DNA from: Fagopyrum homotropicum
Taxonomy: Eukaryota; Streptophyta; Magnoliopsida; Caryophyllales; Polygonaceae
Length of the DNA: 64,000 nt
NCBI GenBank assembly: GCA_033239125.1
Contig: BSWB01000001.1
Coordinates: 166,369,481-166,433,480, forward strand
Direction of reading: 5' to 3'
Each line of letters begins with the position of its first letter. The first letter of the stretch is position 1. The position numbers and the translations under genes are program-made. The notes under the pieces are model-generated. The model was not told the origin of the DNA. It ran no database searches and was given only the letters and a program-made list of their open reading frames with translations. This document shows positions 46,540-58,507 of this stretch, in pieces.

Positions 46540-46860
46540 TTCGACTCAACTAAGAAGAAGACCAAGGAGCGATCGACGTGGATGGTCGGAGATGAGATTG
46601 TCGGAGCTCAACGCAGGCCAAATTCACCTGTATGTCCAAATTTACCTGAATCAATAAATCTCTTTATCTTTTGAGTTGTTTTTAATCTGATGTTCTCAAA
46701 TTATATATATGTAATATGTTTTTGTTATCTTTTCAGGTTTTTGCAGATCTCATATCACGGATCTGGCTTTATGATGAACGGAATAAAGGATTGTTTGATC
46801 CTCAAAGTCGAGATTTACTGCGCGCAGCAACAAGATTGTTCAAAGAATGAGGTAATTTAC
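46540..46860 (+). pseudogene. Coding-like relic in unit A, two exon-like blocks, product not recognised
   Basis: Block 1 (GATGAGATTGTCGGAGCTCA) and block 2 (TTTTTGCAGATCTCATATCA to about 46,850) match 59,535-59,605 and 59,739-59,850 in unit B. In B the two blocks join over a GT-AG intron to read MRSSELNAGPIHLRRYYP ... FLQIWYHGSGSRMKKIKDR. In A the same frame reads FLQISYHGSGFMMNGIKDC. Exon-like edges are kept in both copies. I do not recognise the protein. It may be part of another captured gene. Confidence 0.4.
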
Positions 46861-47414
46861 TGGATTGTTTATACTCATCGCCGCATATAGGACATATTGA
46901 TATCTTTGTTTATGCATCTGATATATACCTCATTCCCTTCAATATTATGACATCATGAGTGATATATATTAACTTTTGTGTTTGCGACGTACAACTCTTT
47001 CAAATATTATGACATCATGACTAATATATAAATTAATTAGCATTATCTTTTGTACGTCATGCTTTGGGCTGTCAAACACTCCAGTCGTAGTACCTTCTAT
47101 ATGTACAAAATTCAAATACTATGACAGGGAGTAATATTGTTTTAATTTTGTTCGCAGATACTTCTACCTTATAATGTCTCCATGGGCAAGTTGATACATC
47201 CATTGCTAAGCATGTCAAAGTCCAAATGATATGCTTATAACTAGATGATATGCTTATAGTTATTTTGGATAAACTTCCGATGAAAGATGCAATTCCAATA
47301 TGCATTTTCAAGATGATGCTTCTATGAAGTTAGAAGACTCATGTGCAATTCTAACGGTAATTGCGCGAAAAAATGAAAAATTATGTTTTTGATGTAACAA
47401 AAACATTACTGACC

Positions 47415-47545
47415 TTTGAACATCAGATCAATGGGCGCAACTACATTAGTCACCCGTTGAACTTCATCAATGGGCGCAACTACATTAGTCACCTGTTGAA
47501 CTTCAGATCAATGGTTGCGACTACATAAGTCAGCTGCATGATGAC
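47415..47545. repeat. Short tandem array (3 units of about 40-48 bp)
   Basis: Units of the form GTTGAACTTCAGATCAATGG followed by GCGCAACTACATTAGTCACC repeat three times. A diverged version of the same array is found in unit C (about 50,505-50,630). Confidence 0.75.
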
Positions 47546-47554
47546 ATCCTACAT

Positions 47555-47885
47555 TCTAAAGGTTGATGCATTGATTGTGGAGGAACAAGGCTCATGCGAT
47601 TTTTTATGGTAATTGGGCAAAAAGAACGGGAAATTATGTATTTGGTGAAGCAATTCGATTGTTCAAAAATATTATATTTGTGACTTTTATCCTAGATGAC
47701 TATGTAAATAATTGGTGATTAATTTTTATTGTAGCAATTCAATTCTTTTAAAAATAGGTAATTTATCATTTTACTATCTTGTTTATTCTAAACGCCTATG
47801 TAAATATTTCGTGATGTATTTGGTGAAAATTGACATATTTAAATCTTCATTTGTTTAATATGGAAGCTTCAATTTGATGAAAAGT
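47555..47885. repeat. Shared block of units A, B and C
   Basis: TTGATGCATTGATTGTGGAG, GGTAATTGGGCAAAAAGAAC and CAATTCGATTGTTCAAAAAT recur at about 50,640-50,960 (C) and 60,365-60,670 (B). In B the block continues an 87-codon frame (60239-60502). In A and C it has stops. Confidence 0.8.
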
Positions 47886-48118
47886 CATGAATGGAGAATA
47901 TGACAATACTTGTGTATGTTCGTCAGATGACCCCATGCGGTTTCATTATCCCAGTTACAATATTTCTCACACTTTTGCTTATCCTCTCATCTCCTCCAAC
48001 ATCCCTGTTCTTTACCTCTTGCTTCTCCTCTCATCTCATTTCCTCTCTCTCATATTTTCTCGGTTTGAATTGTTGTTGTTGTTAAATGTGAGTGTTCAAG
48101 AGAAACAAATCGTAAGAG

Positions 48119-48490
48119 ATGTCCGATATTGACATTGAAGGGATCTTGAAGGCGCTTCCCAACACCGGTACTCTTTGTGCCGTTGGGCCCAACGACGGGA
48201 GGATTTCCGAAGACAAAGATCGTGTGCACGTTGAGCCCAACGAAGATAGGGTTTCGAAGACGAAGGTAGTGTGCATGTTGGGCCTAACATTGAGGTCGGT
48301 TCCGATGGTCGAGAATCTTCTTAGGGCTGGCATGAATGTCGCCGGATTTAACATCTCCATGGTACCTTAAGGAGACTCTCAACAATCTCAGGCAACTATC
48401 TTGGGTGAAGAGAAAAATGTAAACCTTTCTAGCTGGTGTTGTGGTGGATCCTCCTACCCTAACCGAGAAGGATAAGGAAGACATTCCTTT
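48119..48490 (+). pseudogene. Cytosolic pyruvate kinase relic in unit A
   Basis: Starts MSDIDIEGILKALPNTG, the N-terminus of plant cytosolic pyruvate kinase, then KTKVVCMLGLTLRSVPMV, AGMNVAGFNI and, after a shift, KETLNNLR. It then jumps, without an intron, to LGEEKNVNL and, in another frame, VVVDPPTLTEKDKEDI, which in the intact enzyme lies more than 100 residues further on. A 48-bp tandem duplication (about 48,195-48,290) sits inside the first part. Stops and frameshifts make it non-functional. The CT-rich 5' leader (47,960-48,118) is also present in B. It is cut at its right by the copia LTR at 48497. Confidence 0.85.
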
Positions 48491-48496
48491 AGGTTA

Positions 48497-48656
48497 TGTT
48501 GAATAGACCCTAATAAGTGGGTCAATTATGTAAATAAAGTCTATTGCTAACTGACTTAATAGACTACCCTAGACGCCTAATGCATTGTATTAGCAGCTGA
48601 TTTCTATTCTTCAATATATGATAGAGTGTTTACAATTCATCTTCTACACGTTTACA
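48497..48656 (+). mobile_element. 5' LTR of copia element 1
   Basis: Begins TGTTGAATAG and ends TTTACA, directly followed at 48657 by TGGTATCAAAG, a typical initiator-tRNA-Met primer binding site. At about 160 bp it is a short LTR. A matching 3' LTR is not present in the window because the element is cut at 50229. Confidence 0.75.
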
Positions 48657-50229
48657 TGGTATCAAAGTCATGGTGTTCAGTTTTGATTTCTCAAAATTAA
48701 ACACATAATTCCTTCTTCATTCTTCTACATTTCCTTCTAATTTCTACTTTCTCGATAAGATCCATGGCTACTCACAAGGATACTAGATCCGGATATTCAT
48801 CAATTGATCCAAGGCTGGATCGAATTTTGTCAATCAATGTCTCAATGATCCTCTTTCTCTGTCCAATTCGGACAATCCATGCATGCAACTGGTTTACATT
48901 TCTGTTCAGTGGATCGAATTTTATCTCATGGAGAAGGAGCATTCGAATGGCCTTAGGAGCTAAGCAAAAACTTGGATTCATTGATGGTTCGTGTGTAAAA
49001 CCTCCTATTGCAGATGTAGATCAGTTGACCAGATGGATCCGAGGTGACTACATGATCAGATGTTGGATTCTGCACTCCATGAAATCAGATATTTCAGAGT
49101 TATTCACCTATGCGGAATCTTCCAAAGAACTATGGGAGGATATCATTGAGAGATTCGAGGTTTCTAATGCACCTCTCATTTATCAAATTCACAATGATTT
49201 AGCATCTCTTAAGAAAGAAAATGTCTCAGTAGCAATCTATTATGGAAGGATGAAGAAACTGTGGGATGAACTTATGACAATAAATGCTATTGCTTCATGT
49301 ATATGTCGAAGTTTGGCAAATTGTACTTGTGATTTTCTTAAGAAAACAATTGAGAGAGAGGCTAAATTGCATGTAATGCAATTTTTTATGGGGTTAAATG
49401 ACCAGTTTGAACATGCTCGTAGTAACATTATGTCTTTAGAAACTCTGCCTACAATGAATTAATAGAGTTTATCACATGATTCTTCAAGTAGAAAAACAGA
49501 AGGAGATTACCTGTCATACTCCTTCTGCACATGATGCTTTAACTGTGTCTCGATCTGTCCCCTATGGGCACTCATGAGGTAGTAGAAGATATTTAAAAAA
49601 TGAGAAAATGGATAGGTTATGTAGTTGCAAAGAAAAAGGACATTTAATGGATCGAGTCTTGCTTCAAACTTACTGGTGTACCTGATTGGTACAAAGAGTT
49701 TAAGTCTAAGGATGACAAAAATCCTACTTTTAATCCAAATTCAGTTAGTTATGCTAACAATCTGGAGATTCCAGTTGGTGATAATCCTCTTGAAATTTCA
49801 GACAAGCACTCTTCATCTTCTTCTTCGATGGATCCTGCAGTGGTCAATGCTGTCTATCAGGAAGTTCTTAAACTCATGATGAATAATCAGTCTTCTGCAT
49901 CAGTGAATTTTTCAGGTATTATTACTCAACTTGTTGACAACACAATCAATCTATCTACTTGGATTGTGGATTCAGGAGCCATAGATCATATTTCCTTCTA
50001 CAAAGATTATTTTTTTGACTTGCATAAACTTGCTAAACCTTTTCTGATTGGCCTACCAAATGGTTCTAATAAGAAAGTTCTTCATCAAGGCACTGTGGTT
50101 TTGTCCCCATCAATCACATTACAAAATGTGTTTTATTTGCCAACCTTTAAGCGTAATTTGCCTTTTGTCTTTCATTTGATCAATGACTTACCTCTGAAGG
50201 TCATCTTTACTCACAACTCCTGTGTATTA
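48657..50229 (+). pseudogene. Copia element 1: decayed gag and protease region
   Basis: Gag starts near 48764 (MATHKDTRSG) and includes FISWRRSIRMALGAKQKLGF, the usual copia gag mark; the frame slips between about 48,840 and 48,910. After a stop at 49,461 the reading continues in other frames, then an aspartic protease site appears as WIVDSGAIDHIS (normally DSGATDH) at about 49,960-49,995, followed by the start of the gag-pre-integrase region (LPNGSNKKVLHQG). The element stops at 50229, where a CACTA-type terminus begins. Integrase, RT and RNase H are missing. Confidence 0.85.
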
Positions 50230-51002
50230 CACTACTACAAAATTGTGTTTATAACCCTTAAAATATATTCCGGACTTATAAATCATGAGGTATAAAATCG
50301 GATTTTTAAAAAATTTAATTTGAAAACCTATAATAACACGGATGTTGTAATACCCGGGTTATAAAGTTATGTAAAATTAGGTAGGAGGTATGTAAATAAC
50401 TCGAACATTGTGTTTATAACCCTTAAAATATATCTCGGGCTTATAAATCATGAGGCATAAAATCGGGTTATAAAGTTATGTAAAATTTAATTTGTAAATA
50501 ACTCGAACCTCATATCAATGGGTGCCACTACATTAATCACCTATTGAACCTCATATCAATGGGAAAATGAGTGCGACTACATAAAGCAGTCAATGAGTGC
50601 GACTATATAAATCAGCTGGATGATGACATCCTACATTCTAAAGGATGATGCATTGATTGTGGAGGAACAAGGCTCGTGTGGTGTTTGATGGTAATTGGGC
50701 AAAAAGAACGGGAAACTATGTATTTGGTACAACAATTCGATTGTTCAAAAATATTAAATTTGTGACTTTTATCGTAGATAACTATGTAAATAATAATTTT
50801 TATTGTAACAATTCAATTTTTTAAAAATAGGTAATTTATCATTTTACTATCTTATTTATTCTAAACGCCTATGTAAATATTTCGTGATGTATTTGGTGAA
50901 AATTGACATATTTAAATCTTCAGTTATTTAATATGGAACCTTCAATTTGATGAAAAGCCATGCATGGAGAATATGACACTACTAGTTTGTGTGTTCATCA
51001 GA
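50230..51002. mobile_element. CACTA-type terminus followed by unit C (partial copy of units A/B)
   Basis: Starts CACTACTACAAAATTGTG, the classic plant CACTA (En/Spm) end, preceded by TTA. Just inside are two subterminal direct repeats (about 50,238 and 50,406) with GTGTTTATAACCCTTAAAAT and GCATAAAATCGG-like words, another CACTA habit. From about 50,505 to 51,002 the DNA matches unit A (47,410-47,930). It stops at GTTCATCAGATG, where the LTR of copia element 2 begins. The opposite CACTA end was not found. Confidence 0.65.
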
Positions 51003-51165
51003 TGTGTGAATGCAGTGAATATGAATTGAAAACTCTCTCATACATTCATGAATGAGCTTTGCAGCTCTACTTATACAAAGTTGGTTAGGGTTGTTGAGTT
51101 TGTTACAACTTTCTCTTATTTACATATATGGCCCCTTTTTTCATGTTATATCTATATAACCTACA
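51003..51165 (-). mobile_element. 3' LTR of copia element 2 (minus strand)
   Basis: On the + strand it starts TGTGTGAATGCAG (the exact first base is uncertain, 51003 or 51005) and ends AACCTACA. It is followed by CCCCCTAAGC, which on the minus strand is a polypurine tract ending in GGGGG directly before the LTR. No second LTR is seen in the window. Confidence 0.72.
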
Positions 51166-52440
51166 CCCCCTAAGCTGGACTAGACACGAATAGGCCAAGC
51201 TTGTGAATGAAGGAGTGTTGTTGCTCACCTAGAGCTTTAGTAAAAACATTAGCAAGTTGGAGGCCAGAAGAAACATGCACTATTGAGACGAATTCTCGCT
51301 GAACTTCATCTCGTACAAAATGACAGTCAATCCTTAGATGTTTAGTATGCTCATGGAAGACGGGGCTGCAAGGTGCTGAGCTGCCTTGTTGTCACAATGA
51401 AGAGCAAAAGGTCGAGGGAGTAGGATATGTAAGTCAGTGAGAAGACCATCAAGCCATATGATCTCACTAGTGGTCATAGACATGGCCCTATATTCACTTT
51501 TTGCAGATGATTTACTCATAGTAGTTTGCTTCTTAGTCTTCTAGGAAACAAGTAATCGGCCAAGGAAGAGGCAACCAATGATGGAGCGACAAGTAAATGG
51601 ACAAGAGCCCCAATCTGCATCGCTATATGTAGTAAGCGAGAGGGAAGATTGCTTGGATAAGCAAGAGCGAGATCAATGGACCCTTTGAGATAACGTAGGG
51701 GGTATATTGCTGCTTGCCAATGAGGGATGCATGGAGAAGCCAATGACTGGATGAGATGTTGAACGGTGTAAGCAATATCAGGCCGTGTGAGAGAGAGGTA
51801 TAATAATCGACCAATGAGCCGTCTATATGATTCAAGATCAGAGTAAATGTTACCTACATCTGAAGAAAGGTGAAGATTGCGTTGCATGGGAAACTTTGTG
51901 TGTGTGTGGGTGTGTGGGGGGGGGGCATGAGAGCATGTGGGAATCAAAAAGTATGTCATGAATATATTTGACTTGGTTGATAAGAATACCATTGGAATCA
52001 CGAGAGATCTCCATCCCAAGGAAGAAACGAGCCAGACTTAGATCCTTGATGGTAAATGCCTTATCCAAGGCATGTTTAAGAGAAGCAACTTCAGAAGGTA
52101 AGTCACTAGTGATGAGAACATCATCAATGTAGACTAAGACCACTGTAATTCCATATGAAGAGTGCTTGAAAAAGAGGGAATAGTCCTGTCGAGATTTGAC
52201 AAACTGAAGTTGCAAAAGAAGCTTAGTAAGCTCAATATTCCACTGTCTACTGGCCTGCTTAAGCCCATATAAAAAGATCCTTAGATGACAAACATGACTA
52301 GGAGGAGTAACATAACCTTGAGGAGGGAACATATATACTTCCTCATCAAGGAAGCCATGAAGAAATGCATTATTTTTGTCGAGTTGATGTAGGGGCCATG
52401 CACGAGCAGCTGCCAAAGCTAGAACAACTCTAATTGTGAC
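51166..52440 (-). pseudogene. Copia element 2: decayed reverse transcriptase and RNase H
   Basis: On the minus strand: LDKNNAFLHGFLDEEVYMFP, LYGLKQASRQWN, VYIDDVLITS (the catalytic YVDD-type site) and FFLGMEIS in the RT (52416-51850); SLTRPDIAYTVQHL (about 51,790-51,750); then KSSAKSEYRAMS and LHCDNKAAQHLA in RNase H (51519-51340). At least three frameshifts separate these parts. A GT-rich microsatellite with a G run lies at about 51,897-51,928. The 5' part is cut off by the palindrome and LINE fragment at 52441. Confidence 0.88.
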
Positions 52441-52488
52441 AAGCTTGTTCCGTTAGCAGTTGATCTCAACTGCTAACGGAACAAGCTT
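52441..52488. repeat. Perfect 48-bp palindrome (two 23-bp arms, 2-bp centre)
   Basis: The left arm starts AAGCTTGTTCCGTTAGC (52441-52463), the centre is TC, and the right arm is the exact reverse complement ending GCTAACGGAACAAGCTT (52466-52488). It lies exactly at the junction of the copia RT and a 5'-truncated LINE. Confidence 0.95.
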
Positions 52489-53222
52489 CACCAACAATAC
52501 CATAAAACCAAACGGTAAATTCTCAACCACAACAACATATAATCTTTACTGGAAACCTCCTCTACCCCAAAATCCTTATACTCTCAGCATCATTTGGAAT
52601 GGTTTGAATACTCCGAAGGCCAGCTTCATAACCTGGTTGGCTAGTCATAACCGTCTTCCTACCCTCTCTATTCTGCATAGCTGGAACATCACCCAGGACG
52701 ATACTTGTAAGATATGCAACCTCCATGTGGAGAATGTTGACCATCTCATCCACCAGTGCAACTACTCCTCACTTGTCATCGATCTCATCTTAAAGTGGCT
52801 TAGAGTTCCTCCTCCCTACCCCTACAACCGTGACATTTGGGACTGGCTCATCAAAATGAAACATAGGAAAAATGATCTTGCCGCTCAAGCCACCATCTCC
52901 ACCATCACTACCTACATCTACTTCATTTGGAGATCTCGAAATGATTTCATCTTCAACCAAAGATTCACACATGCAACCACTTGTGCTCACAACATCATCG
53001 GCACCATAAAAAGCTACATTACAAGTCACTGAAAGATAGATCCCTTCAATATCAATCATAGGCCACGATACGAGGCATCCACCTCCTCCAATCTCCTTTG
53101 TATCTCTTCACTCCCTAGTTCCCTTTACTTCTTTTCCTTATGTTCACGCTACTCTAAGCTAGTAACCTCTGTACATCCTTTATGCTCTTTCTATAATATA
53201 AACCTTTTTTTTTTTAAAAAAG
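52466..53222 (+). pseudogene. 5'-truncated LINE fragment, zf-RVT end of ORF2 with A-rich tail
   Basis: An open frame to 53032 reads NTPKASFITWLASHNRLPTL, WNITQDDTCKICNLHVENVD and FIWRSRNDFIFNQRFTHATT, the C-terminal zinc-binding end of plant LINE ORF2. A 3' UTR follows and ends in a T/A-rich tail (CCTTTTTTTTTTTAAAAAA) at about 53,204-53,221. It is not from the same subfamily as the two longer LINEs here, as the protein differs widely. Confidence 0.85.
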
Positions 53223-53290
53223 TAACATAGATGCATATGAAATACTAATAAGAAAACATGTTTGAAGATATCTTGTAACAAGAATTTGGA
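53223..53290 (-). pseudogene. Small copia integrase-region fragment
   Basis: About 45 bp match, on the minus strand, the fragment at 61,736-61,790 (FLISISYA in both). It follows directly after the LINE fragment's tail, so the LINE fragment probably lies inside copia element 2. Confidence 0.5.
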
Positions 53291-53409
53291 GCATAGTCAA
53301 AATCCCTTTTTTGCTCTCTTCTCTCTCCTACTCCCCGGTGTAAGCCTGCTTGCACCACCCCAGTGCGGCCCCCAGGCCGTGCCCCGCCCACTCTCTTTCC
53401 GGCTCCCCC

Positions 53410-55085
53410 ATGGCTGGATCTCGACGGCTTACCATCAAGCTTTCGGAGTTTCCCCGGTCGTCCTCTACCCATAGCAACCACCCTTCCATCGTTGCCACCC
53501 CTACCTCCCCATCATCGCAAGAAAAAAAACCCCTGAACTAATCCCTGACGAGCTAATAAGATCTAATAACATGAGGCTCAACCCATTACGTGCTGAGCCA
53601 CCAGCATTATCTTCCGACAGGGTGTTCCCCCCTTTGAGCCACCCTTCCAAACCACCGCTTACTGCATCGTTGGGGTTGTCTGAGCTGCTTGCTCCAAGTC
53701 AGCAGCCTCCCCGGATGTCTGACCTCTCTCCCCAAGGAGATGGACCAAAATTAGTTTCAAATTCGGACCCTTCCATTCCTGCCCATGCAGGCTCAGAGTC
53801 CCCATATCCCACGCATGTTGCTAAGGGTGTCTTTTCGCCTCTTCATGTCCTGGTTGTTGATTCCGAGGTAGTGGTCCCTCTTGGATTGCCTGGCCCTTTG
53901 TCTTCCGACTCTCTCCATGTAGCCCCCCCAGCCCCCTCTCCATGCGCACATTAATGCTTCTAGACCCCAGGCCGCCACCTCGTTTAACTACAAGGATATT
54001 GTCTCCAAGAGCCTAAGTTGGAACCATGTCCCCCTCCCCTTCATCTTTGGGCCCGGGGCAGTGGTCCCTCTTGGAAGCCCGATCTCCTATCATCGCATGT
54101 CCAAATTTGTTGCTGAATCCTGGAACACAATCCCCACGCCGAAGATGCTTCGCAATGAGAAGGGAATCTTTGTATTCCACTTCTCCAATGAAGATGATCT
54201 AAACTCAATCATGCTTGGTAGCCCATGGATCGCAAACGGATCCACTACTATGCTCCTGAAACGTTGGTTAAAAGACCTCCTCCTGGACTACTCTAGCCTC
54301 AACTCGGTGCCTACTTGGATCACACTGCATGACCTGGACTATAGGTTCTGGTCCAAGCACATGATAGCAAAGATTGGGTCGGCCTTGGGGACTCCTATTC
54401 TCACGGATGTGTGCTCGGGGAACCATGAAAGGATGGGGTTTGCTAGGATTCTCGTTGACATCAATGCCTCTAGGCCCCTTCTGCGTGAGATCACTTTAAC
54501 TGGCCTTGATGGTGCCACCTTTGTGCAAAAGGTCACATATGATTGGCTGCCCCCCCGTTGTGACTCTTGATTGATCTTTGGTCACAACTGCCTTGCTCCG
54601 AAGCTAAACAATAACAAAGGGAAGTCCTTCCTCTCCAGAACTGTCAACTTCACTAAAAACTATAACCCTAACCCTAGAACCAAGCCCCTCCTTCCCAACC
54701 CTGGCCCTTCAATGAGAATCACCCCTATTCTGAACAATTTTGTTACGTCTGCCCCTACAGGCGTTCTAGTTGAAGCCTATACCAGTCCTACGTGTCCAGC
54801 CCCATCACAAACCTTGGCCATCCCTACCCCAACCCCGTCATCAGCCCCTAATACATCCTTCATCCCTCAGGTGCCTTCTATTCCCAACCTGCAACTAACC
54901 CAGTAGAACCCTCTTCACTTCTCCCTCTCCCTCCCCATCCACTCCTGCAAAGAAATGCTTCATCCAATCCTGAGCAAATATCTTATTCTATCCCCTCACC
55001 TCCTTGCCCCAACACACAAATTCCTCACTCCCCAGTCACTACATTGATTGCAAGTGCAGACGATGGACAAAGCAAAGATGATTAA
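53410..55085 (+). pseudogene. LINE ORF1 (DUF4283), broken
   Basis: Starts MAGSRRLTIKLSEF; the frame is lost several times in the Pro-rich N-terminal part. The DUF4283 domain is open at 54061-54570 (NEKGIFVFHFSNEDDLNSIM, GSPWIANGSTTMLLKRW). A stop codon replaces the second Cys of the zinc motif (CDS-stop-LIFGHNC) at 54568. The tail to 55085 is Pro/Thr-rich. Confidence 0.85.
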
Positions 55086-58000
55086 TGATAGTACGAATGT
55101 GTGCATGGAATATTCGGGGCTTGAACAACCCCACAAAACAAAGAGCTATCCAATCTCTCACAAAGAAGCAAGACCTTGATATTATAGCCATCCTTGAGAC
55201 TAGACTTAGATCTTCAAACGAGAAAAGAATCTCAAAGTCCCTTTTCCCCTCCTGGAACCACATTTCTAACTCATCACATGCTCGAAATTGTCGCATTTGG
55301 GTCTGGTGGAACCCGGCTAAGCTTAACCTCTCATGCCCAATCATTTCTGACCAAATCATTCACTATTGCATTGCCAAACCACTCCCTAACCCTGACCAAA
55401 CCACTATGGCTGAGGCCTCATTCATCTATGCACACAATGATCCGGATGATCGAAGCGATCTTTGGTCTACTATCACCACTCTGTGTCTTTTCAATACCAA
55501 CACACCCTGGTTCTTACTTGACGACTTCAATGTAACACTATCCCATGATGAGAAGACATCCAATAGCCTACCGAATCTCGTGTAATCTTCTAATGAGATT
55601 GCGTCGTGTTTTGAGCATAACGGATCTTTCTTATTCGGGCTGTAAATACACTTGGAACAACAAGCAGGTTGACTCCCGAATTTGGAGTAAGCTCGATCGT
55701 ATCGTCTCAAATGATGCCTGGCTCACTATTTTCCCCCATTCTATTGCCCATTTTGGGCCTGCTGATTTGTCGGATCACTCCCCAGCCCTTCTCTTCACAG
55801 ATATCTTGGACACAAGGAGAAACCTCCCATTCAGATTCAATAATGCATGGATCAACCATGAGAATTTTATCGAGAGTGTGAAGAACGCATGGGATACGGT
55901 GATTGCAGGAAACCCAATGTTTAGGCTCATCAAGATGCTTAAGATCCTTAAGCCCATGCTCAAAAGGTTCCCTAATGCAAAGATGGAGGATCTCCAAGCT
56001 GATATCCTGGAGCATCGAAAACTCCTCAATACCACCCAAATCCAGCTCCAAACAAACTTTCATAATGTCACTATCCAGATTGAAGAGAAGAGGTTGTCGC
56101 TTGCTCTAAATGACATGCAATTATACAAAGCTCATGCTACGCTGGCTCAGCTTTCCAAGGCCAAATGGGTTTCACATGGCAATCAATGCACGTCTTTCTT
56201 CTTTAGGAGCATTAAAACCCGCAGATGTGCAAATCTTATCACTGCTATAAGATCCAGCGATGGGACTATGGTCTATGAACCTGATGGAATCGATAACACC
56301 CTGGTTAGCCACTTTAAACAGGTCTTAAACCCCTAGTCCAATACCCCTCCCCATCCCTACCCAAATGTTTGCCTTCCCTCTCTAAGTTTGGATGACACTG
56401 CAACTCTGAACTTGATGGTAACTCTGGATGAGATCAAGACGGCTATCTTTAAAATCGGGGAGAACAAGGCACCTGGACCGGACGGCTTCGCCTCACTCTT
56501 TTTCAAAGCGGCCTGGAGTATAATTCACGAAGACTTTACTGAAGCAATTCAGGATTTTTTCACTAATGGCCGTCTGCTTAGGTAGGTAAATCATGCATCC
56601 ATATCCTTAATTGCAAAACTTGACAATCCACTTGCTCCTTCAGATTACAGGCCCATTTCATGTTGTAACACTGTGTACAAGACCATTGCTAAGATTCTTG
56701 CAACGAGACTCAACAATGTTCTCCCGAGTCTCATCAGCTTCAATCAAAGTGCTTTTGTATCCAAACTCTCAATCAAACATAATGTACTACTTTGCCAAGA
56801 AATGCTCCACAAATATGGAAGGAAGAATATCTCACCATGAGCTGCATTGAAGGTTGACATATCTAAAGCATTTGACACTGTGAGCCATAAATTCATCCTA
56901 CACTGTCTTCATAAAATGGCCTTCCCGACGCTTTTCATTGGATTGGTAAAGGAATGCATCACAACTGCTTCATTCTCAGTTAACATAAACGGTTCTCTCA
57001 AGGGGCACTTCATGGGTTGTCGTGGGTTGAGGCAAGGTTGCCCACTATTCCCACCTTTGTTCGTTATTGCAATGGAATTTCTATCCAGAATGATACAGGA
57101 TAGTACCTATAATCCGGAGTTCAACTACCATCCTAGATGTTCATCCCCTTCTATAACTCACTTGATCTTCGCTGATGATCTCCTACTACTTTGTCGTGGG
57201 GATTTTCATTCCATCTAGATCCTTAAAGATACCCTTGACAGGTTCGGTGCTGTATCTGGTCTAGTTATTAACCCTGCTAAGTCCCAGCTATACACTGGTG
57301 GGATGAGCAACGCTGAAGTTGATAGAGCTACAACCCTCACTGGCATGAAAATTGGCTCTCTCCCTTTCCTTTACCTTGGTGTTCCGATTGGGAGCAGACG
57401 GCTGGATATCTCTGACTACCTCCCCTTGATCCACAAGATCACAAGGTGCATTCAGTCTTGGAGTGTCAAATCTCTGTCTTATGCTGGTAGAGCTCAGCTA
57501 GTCAAGTCCATCCTCTTCGCTATTAGCCAATACTGGTGCTCTATGTTCTTACTTCCTGCACATGTTATCAACACCATCAATGGACTCATACGATCCTACT
57601 TCTGGTCTGGTGTGGCGAATAGTAAGCGTGCCCTGGTGGCTTGGTCCTCCATCTATGCCCCAAAAGCTTCGGGAGGGCTTGACTTCCCTGACCTTGCAAC
57701 CAGGAATAAGGTTGCTCTAGCTAGCCTCATCTTTAATCTGGACAAGGGAAGCCCCAACATTTGGACCTCATGGACTAAACGCCATCTGATCAAGGTTGGA
57801 AGGAATATATGGAATTGCACCTTAAAGCCCCACCACAACGCCTTTTGGAAGACGCTACTCTTTGTCAGAGACGACATCCCGCACCCTTCCAGTGCTGCTT
57901 GAGAAGTGAAGCCATCTCCAACCCTAATGACACCTTCTCACGTAAGAAAGCCTATACTATCTTCTCACCTAGCTACCCAACTACACAAACCACTCCCTTC

Positions 58001-58507
58001 AAAGCCATCTAGTTAAGTTCAAATAGCCCCAAGTGCTCCTACATCGCATGGTTGGCTGCCCTTAATCGTCTCCCCACTCTAGAGAAAATCAAGGCACAGA
58101 ACATGATCAACAATGACATCTGCAAACTATGTTACAATGCTCCTAAAAATGATGACCACTTATGGTATCACTGCAGCTATGACTCGCTTGTACTGGATAT
58201 CGTTTCTCGCTGGACCAAGACTCCCTACCTTGCTCCATATATAAACAACTTCTGGACTTGGCTTGAGTCCTGGAATAGGCGAAAACCTAGCCCGCTGAAG
58301 AGGATCATGATTGCTTCCATCATCTCCTTCCTCTACCATGTTTGGATTGCAAGAAACAACATGGTTTACAACCACACTTTCACCAGACCAATTGATTGTG
58401 CCGGAGAGATCATTCGATCAGTCAAACTTCATTTTGGGTACAATTGGAAAGACAGATCTCAATCCACTCTGGACATGACTCTTATGCTGAACATAAACCT
58501 CACCTGA
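55085..58507 (+). pseudogene. LINE ORF2 (endonuclease, RT, zf-RVT), broken
   Basis: Starts MIVRMCAWNIRGLNNP. The endonuclease has DDFNVTL in place of GDFNVTL. Frame losses occur near 55,585, 56,336 and 56,583, and stops near 56,841, 57,218 and 57,902 and in the zf-RVT region. RT marks remain: NKAPGPDGFASLFFKAAW, KVDISKAFDTVSHKFI, GLRQGCPLFPPLFV and the catalytic FADDLLLLCRGD. The C-terminus reads NHTFTRPIDCAGEIIRSV and ends at 58507. It cannot make a full protein. Confidence 0.9.

Larger units (their letters stand above)
44765..48490. mobile_element. Repeat unit A carrying gene fragments (partner of 58735-61170)
   Basis: Blocks of A recur in the same order in unit B: AATTTTGTTTGTTTCA at the start, GGTCAAATTCC and GAATACCCTAGGTC, a leader-like CGACTCAACTAAGAAGAAGA block, CGGAGCTCAACGC, TTTTTGCAGATCT and ATGGATCTGG-like block, ATGCAT(T/C)GATTGTGGAGGAAC, CCCCATGCGGTTTCATTATCCC, and the pyruvate kinase relic. 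A and B differ in length by internal indels. No terminal inverted repeats were found on A or B. I cannot tell whether this is a transposon with captured genes or a duplicated chromosomal segment. Confidence 0.7.
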
